A DNA stretch of 64,000 nucleotides from Hydrangea macrophylla. Lineage: Eukaryota; Streptophyta; Magnoliopsida; Cornales; Hydrangeaceae. Positions 55,696 to 64,000 of the stretch are shown here, one piece after another. The DNA lies in the NCBI GenBank assembly GCA_033977485.1, contig CM066991.1:56973350-57037349 (forward strand). Direction: 5' to 3'. The position numbers and the translations under genes were made by a program. The notes beneath the pieces were generated by a model. It worked only from the letters and a program-made list of their open reading frames with translations, was not told the origin of the DNA and ran no database searches. Position 1 is the stretch's first letter; each line of letters opens with the position of its first letter.

Positions 55696-58597
55696 TGTCA
55701 CTCCCCGATGTAGCATAAATATGGAAAGCGTTTAATTTTCTTTATGGACTCGTAGTTCACGACAGTTTGAAGGATCGATTCCATCCCAAACGTCAAACAA
55801 CATAAAACCATAAATCAGAGTAGAGCAATCAAGGCTTATAAATCTTTCCTAACTTAATAAATATTACAGCACCGGATCACCTAATGACACAGACCGCCTT
55901 GAAACAAAATAATAACTATCATCTATTACAGTCATCCTTATTACAATTCCAGTTCATAACTTAAAACGTTAGATAATGATAAATAGTTTCTCTTCATAAG
56001 CAGCCTTTCTCAATTAGCATAGTCATAAGGTCTCTCCTGCTTATAACCTGAAAAGCCTCGACACGAATGTCCAGGACGCATCAACGTCGTCAGCTTATTG
56101 AAGCTGGTGAGTATTAAAAATATATGCTCAAATGTAAAAAATACTCATTCACTATTTTCCATTTTCTATTATTCAATAGATTAATATCATAGAAGTGAGT
56201 CCGCATGATGAACTAATAGAAATAACATTAGTAAAACTTTCTCTCATGTTACATGTGACCGTGTACGAAAACAATGCACCCACTCATCTTACCGACTCTT
56301 TTCTCTCGACAAACACATAACCCACTCTCTCACACCAGTATCTTTGAAACACTAAGATGACCACAATTTAATAAAGGGGTACCAGGGAGTGTCCAGTTTG
56401 CCTCACACTTTAGTACAGGGTGCCAGGGAGTGTCCAATGCCTCACACTTTAGTACCTAATCCGCCTCACAAATACCAGAGCAACCTCACGCAGTATCCAG
56501 ACTCGGGTACCAGGGAGTGTCCGTAGGCCACAATTTAGCACTACTATGGGTGCCAGGGAATGTCCAAGTTTGGCGTCACACACTTTAGCGCTACCATGGG
56601 CACCAGGGAGTGTCCATTTTTGTCACCATCGCATTATAAAGATACTCTCGCCGCAGTCTCAAACACATCACACTTTGGTACACAATTAACAGGGAGTGTC
56701 CACAACACAATCTCAATCACATACTCTTTTCCACACTGACCAACACTCACCATGCATGTACAATTGACTCCACATGTATGACATGCAGCTTTATACAAAA
56801 TGTGTAAACAACTAGAAATAGGAATAACGTGTGTATTAAATCATAGTTTATCGCTTTAATAATCCAAACCTAGTAAACAGTATTCTGATTTAGTAAAATT
56901 CCCAAATAAAACCTTAACAGCCTTTAAAAGTTGGTCCAAATAGTCCCTTAACAGAAAATAGACAAAAACTGAAAACTGCTAGGTCGCGCGTGCGGTCCAC
57001 TTGTGTGGGCCACTCGCACGATTACCCCATTTTTCAATTTTCTTTATAAAACCTTTTCTATCTGTCAGGAATCACACGCCTCGCGCGCGGGGGCCGCTCA
57101 CGCGAGGGTCGCTCGTGCGGGCCGCTCATACGACCTGCCCAGTTTTCATTTTACTTTTTAAAACTTTTCTTTCTGCCAGGAAACATACACCTCGCGCAAG
57201 CGGGCCGCTCGCCCGATCGCGTGTGCAAGGAGAAGCTGAGTCTTCTTCTTCTTTGCAAAACTTCCCCTGTTTTAGAATTTAAGGGTGTTTTTGACCAATT
57301 TTCAAATCCGAACATTCATAGGACATGTTATATATGAATCTCTTCGGCTTTTACAAGGATTATGAATCCATAATCAATTTTACATGAATCCAAATGTAGT
57401 TCACGAATTTTATGAAAAACTAAAAGATGTCAAAACTTCAATCTTAATGTACTTTCTCCTATGAACAAACTAAGCTCTAAAACTTTAAATACAGTAACTA
57501 TGGTATATAATCTTTCATTTTTATCTCTAAAAATAAGTTTTGGTTAAGGTTGAAAAATCAATGTTTTCAAGCTATGGTGTTCGTACGTGAAATAAAATGG
57601 TGATTCTTAAATCAAGCATATAACAGTAATTGAACTAGGTAATTACATATCAAGTGAGTTGGAAATACTCACTGTGGTCAAAGATTAACTAATTGTTGAG
57701 AAAGATAACTAAATAGAAATCAAATCAACAAGCTTGGCTATGGAGATTGAAGCTTTTCTCTCTAGAATTTTCTGAAACTATGAACTCTCAAGCTCTTTCT
57801 TGTGTTTTATCAATGTGCGGATTGTGAGAATGTGTGTGTGTGAGAGCATGTTATATAGAACTCAAGGACTTGGGTTCCAAGTTGTTTCTCTTATACTCAA
57901 CAAATAAAAATTCTAATACCTACACAATTATAACAGAAATTAGTAGATACATATACGTATATCCACAGTTGTGATAACTCCACAATTGCCTAAGAACCAA
58001 ATATAGGTGTATAGGGGGTAGATTGAGGCATTTGGGAAAATTGGCTATAAGGTACAAATCAATACACACACTACAAACATTTCCAAACCAGGCCTTAACA
58101 AATGATTAGTTTCCATAAATGGAAAAGAAACACAAGTCACTTCTAACTTTTCGTCCATTCCAATGCTTGTGCAAGTTTAATGCGGCGCGGACAGTTTTAA
58201 ACACAAACTGGTATTTTTGTGACACGGTGTTCACTACAAAATACAGAAAATTTATTTTAACGCAAGAATTGATTTCCCAGTTTTATAGAAATACTGTTTG
58301 AGTAAAAAGAATTCATTTTCACCGTTTTAAAATACAGTTATGAAATTCAACACAGGCATCAATAATTTTATAAAAATTAAAATTTGACCCCAAAAGGATT
58401 TGTCAAGAAATAAAACAAGTAACAGATTGAAAACATAAGAATTGAAATCAGCAATACAGCTTTGAACATGTAATACTGGCATACTTGAATTTATAGAAAT
58501 CACAAATTGGCTCCCAACTAAAGGATTCTATTACATAAAATAAGTAACTAAATATGGAAATGCAATTTATATTTAAATGGAAATGCAGGTTTTTACA
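55696..58597 (-). repeat. 5' LTR of element D (2902 bp)
   Basis: In the sense direction it runs from TGTAAAAACCTGC at 58597 to ...GGGGAGTGACA at 55696. It is the inverted partner of 38545-41403, with scattered substitutions and small indels. The outer flank is ATTAT (58598-58602), the TSD. TATA box at 57851-57860; GC-rich palindromes at 56985-57230; GGACACTCCCTGG repeats at 56370-56720. Confidence 0.9.
57851..57860 (-). promoter_or_regulatory. TATA box of the D 5' LTR
   Basis: The minus strand reads TTCTATATAA about 740 bases from the LTR start; this copy would drive the element. Confidence 0.5.
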
Positions 58598-58666
58598 ATT
58601 ATAACATGAATAAATTTAAGTATACTTTGGCGGAGCTGCTTAAAGAACTCCAGGCAGCTGAGGGTC
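58598..58666 (+). pseudogene. Copia-type gag, continuation fragment
   Basis: It encodes NMNKFKYTLAELLKELQAAE, the part of copia gag that directly follows the end of the fragment at 41404-41928 on the other strand. It starts at the TSD of element D and is cut by the Ogre2 LTR at 58667. Together the two fragments identify the original insertion target of D and the inversion. Confidence 0.85.
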
Positions 58667-59502
58667 TGTAGACACCCCATTTTGTCGGCTATCAGATTTA
58701 GGAGATCCATAGCTTGGTGGTTCACAATGATCGAAAAAGACTCAAAAGGACTCCTGGAAGTTAGTTTTATTCTCAAAATGCTCAGAATGACCAAAATGCC
58801 CCTGGAAGCCTGAAAACTCCCAGATTTGGACCAAAAGTTCTAGAAACATGCTAAGTCATAAGAAAAGTAAGAAAATGAGTTTTAAAGTAAAATCAGATGA
58901 AATCGTCAGCTCCCAGAGACCACCGGAAGTGCCGAAAGTTCCCAGAAAGTCCCCGTTGACCGATTTGACCAAGGTTTGACCAAAATCGTCTAAATTCGCC
59001 GGGATCATTCTAGATCATGTGAAAAGTATTAAAATGAGTTTTAAAAGAAGATCGCACGAAAAGGTCAACTCCTGGGAGCTCCCAGAGGTTCCTAGAACTT
59101 CCCGGGAATCCCAGGTTTGACCAGTTTCACCGAAATGTGACTTTGAAATCGGATCACCGTAACAATTTTCAAACATTTTTTTATGGATACTAGAGGTCAA
59201 TAGCTTTCCGACGGTATATCGTACATAATTTTTGGATTTCAAATGAATCTATTATGAATTTACGAAGGTGGAAAAGGCGATCAAATCGGCTTTTATCGCG
59301 AATACCGCAAAACTTTTCAAAGTAACCTATCTCCAAACTATTCTTTATGTAAAGTAGACTCCATTATCTTTCCAACGGTGTATCACAACCTCAATTTGGA
59401 GTTCGTATGAATTTTCTGTGAATTTCGAACGAAATAGGGCCTTTTCGTGAATACCGGAACCTCTGGGGCCTAAATACAATTTTCTGGGCATCTGAGGAGC
59501 AG

Positions 59503-59566
59503 TGCCACGGCGGCACTGGGCCATTGCCACAGCGGCACATGGCCAGTGCCGCGGTGGCACTCAACC
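59503..59566. promoter_or_regulatory. GTGCCGC/GCGGCAC module upstream of the Ogre2 TATA box
   Basis: CAGTGCCACGGCGGCACTGG, then ATTGCCACAGCGGCAC and CAGTGCCGCGGTGGCAC: three imperfect inverted units in 64 bases. They have the same form and promoter-relative place as in Ogre1. Confidence 0.55.
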
Positions 59567-59703
59567 CTCGCAGAGTCCATTTTTGTAATTTATTTAGGGG
59601 TCCAATTTGATTAATTAAAAACCAAAACGATGTAGTTTTATGTTCACAGTTGTTTGGGACCAATGGGAGTACTTCTAAAACCCCAAAACCTCCCCAAATT
59701 GGC

Positions 59704-59712
59704 CTATATAAA
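59704..59712 (+). promoter_or_regulatory. TATA box of the Ogre2 LTR
   Basis: CTATATAAACC, followed after about 30 bases by CATCGCTCTTCATTTTTGG, a plausible transcription start region. Confidence 0.6.
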
Positions 59713-61903
59713 CCCCCCATCGCTCTTCATTTTTGGGGGGCCAAGAGCAAAGTCCATAGAAGTTGTAGAGAGAAAGAGAGATAGAGATAGGTTTAGAAGA
59801 AGGAAAGGGAGCTTCTCCCATTGATTTTGTATAAGAAAGTGAGTTTTAATCTTATTTTCTTCCATTACCTCTCTTATACTTAACATTCCAAATACCCCCC
59901 AATCCCCATTCTTGAGCATTCTTGAGTTAGGAAGCTACTTTCATATCCAAATGTCAATATCTATGAGTGAAACACCAAGCTACAAGTCCAATATCACATT
60001 GATTATCATCTATTGATTGCTATTTACTTGCTTGTTTATATGTATGTTCATCTCATCTTACCTCATTTCTTTTTATTTTTCTTTATTTACTTACTTGTTC
60101 TTCATCATCTAAATGATGACATGAAGTTTGAGGTGAGTGAATCCTTATGGATAGTAGCTCTTGACCTTAAAAACATGTTTAATAGATGATGATTATAACT
60201 TCAATACCTCCAAGGTATCTTTGAAGTTATGTTCAAAATAAAAATGAATCTCTCCAATAATATTGGGGGTTCTTGATGATGAGTTTGATGTTGATATTCC
60301 AAGAGGTTATAATCTCTATTTGATGTTGAAAATATACTTTCAAAACCTCTATTTCAAAACCCCTCTCAATCCCTCTCATTTTGATCTCAAGAAAGAAAAC
60401 TCTAGTTTTTCTCAAAAACTTCAAAACATTGAGTCAAAACAGTGAGTGATCCGAGTTCAAAGATTTCTCTAGAACTCAATACTCAATGTATGGATGCAAG
60501 ACCACTTGGAAAGTCTTCCTAACTCATTAGAGAACACCCATGATTTTTGGTTTGACATAGAAATACTTGGAAGGGTTCCATTTTGGCCCAAACATTCACT
60601 CCAGATATTCAGCCTTTACTGTCACAGCATCTTGGTTGACTTTCAACTTGTTTTATAGAAAGCTTTTCCTAAAGGGGTGGTCCCAAATCATTTTTTCCTT
60701 TAACTTCAATGTCTTGGGGAACTTTTTGTATAATATGGGCCCCTAGATCATTTGTTTTCATTTTCTAAGATTTTATGACATTTCAGTCGACAGTACGAAC
60801 TCTGTTTCTGGGTAACCTCTATTGGTTATATGATTTCTCTCAATATGTGATAGTTATTAAAGATTGTCTTTTTGGGTTGTGTTCTAGACACAATAAGAAA
60901 GATATCTATAAACAATCATGCATTGAAACATTCCTAACCCCTCTTTTCCATTTTCACAAGATCGTGTTACTGTTCTGTCTACTATTCACAGCAAGCACAC
61001 TTTTACTTTCCCCCTTTGATTTGATGCAGACATGCACTCCAAATTAGCTCATGTCTTAGGAAGTAGTTCATACTACATTTGTACATAACCCATGATGATT
61101 TCATTCATTCATTCATACACATTCTAGACTTTTAAGTCATTCTAGGAATCCATGAACATAAAACACACTACAACCTTGGCACATTCTAGATACATACATT
61201 GCATCCATGCAAGATTTGGGGCTTTCATGGCTCCTAATCTAAGAAGATCATAAGGAACGAATTTGATCACACGTACATGCTTCCCCCTCGATCCAATCTT
61301 CCTTTCTCATCTGTCCCGGGGATTGAGAGGTCTTCTTTTCCCAAAGATTAACATGCATCATAATAGCTTGCTATGCATATTTTGATTTCTTTGATTATTT
61401 GTTTCAAGAACAATTCATGTCCCCTTTAGATTAGGGAAACTTAATTACTTGATACGTGATTAGACGATTTTTCCTAGTTTTATTTGTGTGATCTTTCACT
61501 TTAAATTGTATGATATTTGGCTTAGATCATATGAATGATATCTTATCTTTAGATCTTCCATTTCAAATTTTCTTATGTGATATAATATACTATCATAGTA
61601 TTAATTGTCGAACCAAACATAGTATAAGATGATTTTTTGGATGCTAATTGAGGGCCGTCGAAAGATGGGGCGAGTTGAGGGTGCTTTAGTCGCGACAAAG
61701 GCTCCTTCCTCTCTCGTACCAAAACCCCGAGCCAAGTTCTTTGGTTATGAAAGGTCGGTGCCCTTCATCCGTTTGGGTGAGGTCCTTAAAGACCAAGTGG
61801 CGACTCTGTATCTGTTTTCAACAGACCATTTTCTTTTCCTTTTCAAAACGATCTCAAACAAACAAGAGGTGGAATTGACCGGGATTTCTGCGTGTCCACA
61901 ATC

Positions 61904-61921
61904 TGGCGACTCTGCTGGGGA
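61904..61921 (+). other. Primer binding site of Ogre2
   Basis: TGGCGACTCTGCTGGGGA starts three bases after the LTR end, identical to the Ogre1 PBS. Confidence 0.85.
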
Positions 61922-63654
61922 GATTTATTTTCAAAACAAAATAATATAGAGGTTTGACTCATAAGAAGCATCCTTAAAATCATCTTTTTACTGTGTCTGG
62001 TTCACCACATTGCACTCCTGCATTTCCCCCTCCGACTGTGTCTGAAATGCGGCGCTGACATTGTTCAGGTCTTGTTGTGCCAGGACACAAGTCACCGTTG
62101 ATACTGTACCTTCCAAGGTATATCAAAAAGAGTAAAAACCTCCGTACTGTCTCTCCGATGGTATATTGGAACTCTCGTCAACGGACCCTCTTTGACTAAA
62201 ACCCAGTCTTTGCATATAGATTCATGTAGAACCTTTCATAGGACTGTTCATTTATCTTTTCAGATAGGACAATGTGATATAACTGCTATACGCCCTGATG
62301 GGATTACCTGCGCGGTGTAGACGCTTATGTGGCATAGAACAGAACCTCTTTCTTATGATTCCCAAGGCAATCACTCACATCTGATTACATTGAGTTGAAC
62401 TGCCTAGGTATGATGACAAGGATGTCTGCTCCATGCTCACAAAGATATACACCGCAAACCTTGTTTGTTAGTCCTGAGACATAGGAGTATGAAAACTTGC
62501 TAGACAGTATGATCACCATTATCACTTGTTGTCTTCATATATTTCTTCCAGAAACTCTGCCCAACTCATCAGGATATCCCTGTTTCTCCTAGAAACTCTG
62601 TCCGAATCACCCAGATATCCTAGAAATCCCTATTTCTCCCCAGATTACCTAGAAATCTCAATTTCTTCCAGAAACTCCGATAACTTATGTCCCCCAGATA
62701 TTCTTGCTTCCTCCAGAATACCCAGAAACCTCAATTTTTCTTAGAAACTCCGATATACTTGTTTCTCCCAGAAACTCTGTCCGACTTACCCAAATATACA
62801 TGTTTTCCCAGAAGTTCTGTCCAAATCTCCTAGATCTCCCTAAATCCCAGCAACTCCGTCCAAACTTCCCAGAAATGTCTAGATGTACCAATTTCTCCCA
62901 AAAACTCTGAGACATAATCAGTTTCTCCCAGAAACTCTGTCCAGTTTCTCAGAAATACCCGGATATAGACAGTTTCTCCCAAAAACTCTATCCAAATTTT
63001 CCAAAAATACCCATAGTACTTGTTTCTCCCAAAAAAACTCTGCCCAAATCACCCAGAAATGCCCAGATATACTTGTTTCTCCTAGAAACTCTATCCATAT
63101 TTCTCAGAAATACCCAAAATTCTAATTTCTCCTAGAAGCTCAGTCCAAATCAACCAGAAATCCCTATTTCTCCTAGAAACTCAAATAACTTCTAGAAATT
63201 TCTCTGAATCTTCCAAATTCATGTTTCTCCCAAAAACTCTGTCCAAAATTCCTGAAGTATCTCGAAAATCCCTGTTATCCCTTGGTGATTGTACTGGAAA
63301 GTAAGGTTAGCACACTCTGTATGGCTAGGATCTTATTTGTTTAACTGCTATCTGTTAAGAGTAGGGGCATCATATCGATTAGGGATTGCATCCGCATGCT
63401 TGTCTCATATGCATACACAATTCATGTCAGTTCGCATACACGCACATTCCGTCAGTCTCACACATGTCAGATGCATACGTATCATCATTCTCACCCATCT
63501 TGATCATTGTACAGAAGTTATATACTTACTATAACCGTCCTCGGTTCGCATCATTAAATCCTTCAAAATTCTGATCATCTCCTCCTGCTAGGAGTCCATA
63601 AGAAGTATTTTTTTTTGCACCTCTGTTAATTTGGGCTTTTACTTCTATTTACAG
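61922..63654 (+). other. Leader of Ogre2
   Basis: 1.7 kb between the PBS and the first gag-like exon. Besides the minisatellite (62535-63290) it contains AT-rich sequence with ATG-rich CATACACAATTCATGTCAG stretches near 63410. It ends in a pyrimidine-rich tract and TTTACAG at 63648-63654, a good plant 3' splice site. Confidence 0.6.
62535..63290 (+). repeat. TTTCTCCCAGAAACTCTGTCC minisatellite in the Ogre2 leader
   Basis: About 16 diverged units of 25-60 bases built from TTTCTCC(C/T)AGAAACTC, ACCCAGAAAT and CCCAGATATAC words. The overlapping ORFs on both strands reflect the repeat and are unlikely to be genes. Confidence 0.85.
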
Positions 63655-64000
63655 AAAACATAGCCCCGGGTAAGGACGCTATTGTACTTCCACTAATTCA
63701 TTGTCGTGATCACAGGCTAGCCAAGGCTATCATAAGCCTACCAATGGCCTATAAAGCTCTAGAAGATAAAGTGAACAAGCTGTAAATCACTGTTGAACAG
63801 CTAAGTTTAAGGATAAGCCGATTTGAGAAGATGGTGTAGAGCATCAATAAAGGGAAGTATGGGTTGTCTGATGCCGTCTATCCAAGCCCATTTCCACATC
63901 TAAATCCCTACTTGTATCCAAGCCCATACACTAGCCTTGGTAATCCTAGTCTATATCCAAACCCAAGAGCCACTCCAAGGACCCACTTGAACTCAAAGTT
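63655..64000 (+). pseudogene. Gag-like N-terminal exon of Ogre2 (runs off the window)
   Basis: From a splice-acceptor-like TTTACAG at 63654 a frame stays open to the window end apart from TAA near 63784 and TAG near 63838. It encodes IVLPLIHCRDHRLAKAIISL, a probable coiled coil (YKALEDKVNKL, ITVEQLSLRISRFEKM) and a Tyr/Pro-rich linker (YPSPFPHLNPYLYPSPYTSL). A coiled coil plus Pro-rich linker is also how Ogre1 gag starts. It could equally be the extra ORF1 of Ogre elements; the window end prevents a decision. Confidence 0.5.

Larger units (their letters stand above)
50494..58597 (-). mobile_element. Element D, main part: chromovirus-like Ty3/gypsy retrotransposon
   Basis: The minus strand reads 5' LTR, iMet PBS, ORF0, gag, protease, RT, RNase H and integrase up to 50494, where the Athila element is inserted; the tail is at 38297-41403. 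The element is inserted in a copia gag with TSD ATAAT. Stops and frameshifts are scattered, but the domains are all recognisable. Domain order and the chromodomain-type end place it in the chromovirus (Tekay-like) branch. Confidence 0.88.
58667..61900 (+). repeat. 5' LTR of Ogre2 (3234 bp)
   Basis: It runs from TGTAGACACC to GCGTGTCCACA. It contains a GC-rich GTGCCGC module, a TATA box at 59704 and a long AT-rich U5-like part. ORFs inside are not convincing. Confidence 0.88.
58667..64000 (+). mobile_element. Ogre2: 5' part of a second Ogre/Tat-like element
   Basis: 5' LTR (58667-61900), PBS, a 1.7-kb leader with a minisatellite and the start of a gag-like frame; it continues beyond the window. 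The LTR start (TGTAGACACCCCATTTTG), the PBS and the block near the LTR end (CTCCTTCCTCTCTC...CAATCTGGCGAC) resemble Ogre1, but most of the LTR differs, so it is a separate family. It is inserted in copia gag. Confidence 0.88.

Noticed and set aside
62526..63125. Repetitive ORFs across the Ogre2 leader on both strands
   Set aside because: The reading frames follow from the minisatellite unit; both strands are open to a similar degree and no start context stands out.

Overview
The window is a stack of nested plant transposable elements. It suggests a large-genome eudicot: four lineages of long LTR retrotransposons sit inside one another, host sequence survives only as exon-sized scraps, and no intact cellular gene, tRNA, rRNA or CRISPR array is visible. 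LTR boundaries below come from TG...CA ends, primer binding sites (PBS), polypurine tracts (PPT) and 5-bp target site duplications (TSD) read in the sequence. Lineage names come from recognisable protein motifs and were not tested by a search.

Layout. (1) 1-3237: the 5' end of a minus-strand chromovirus-like Ty3/gypsy element (A), with its LTR at 1130-3237. It sits inside the integrase of a decayed minus-strand Ty3/gypsy element (B, 3238-6789, gag to integrase). (2) 6790-19115: element C, also minus strand, with two nearly identical LTRs of about 4.4 kb. They flank a 3.6-kb interior that has gag and two upstream acidic ORFs but no pol, so it looks like a non-autonomous gag-only (TR-GAG-like) element. 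(3) 19116-35437: a plus-strand Ogre/Tat element (Ogre1) inserted in the C LTR. It has a 2.9-kb LTR, gag, protease with a G-patch, RT, two RNase H domains and integrase. Between pol and the 3' LTR lie two antisense genes: a DUF7745-like gene and a five-exon plant mobile domain (PMD) gene. The 3' LTR is cut off at 690 bp. (4) 35438-58666: an Athila-like element inserted in a chromovirus-like element (D), itself inserted in a copia gag, all split by an inversion. The Athila gag/PBS/5' LTR, the 3' end of D and the N-terminal half of copia gag (35438-41928) lie in reverse orientation to the Athila 3' part/3' LTR, the body of D and the C-terminal part of copia gag (46830-58666). The matching TSDs ATAAT (D in copia) and CAAAC (Athila in D) prove the pairing. 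(5) 42168-46830, between the two halves: a CACTA transposon end, exon fragments of an ABCA-type transporter and an MLO gene, and two related foldback MITEs. (6) 58667-64000: the 5' LTR, PBS, a leader with a minisatellite and the start of gag of a second Ogre-like element, which runs off the window.

How the parts relate. The minus-strand chromovirus-like families A, C and D share an extra acidic ORF between the 5' LTR and gag. C keeps gag but would need pol from a relative. The two Ogre LTRs and the promoter of the antisense DUF7745-like gene share a GTGCCGC-type GC-rich repeat module just upstream of a TATA box, which suggests shared control of sense and antisense transcription. Nearly every ORF has stop codons, many explicable as CAG to TAG, as expected for cytosine-methylated transposons.
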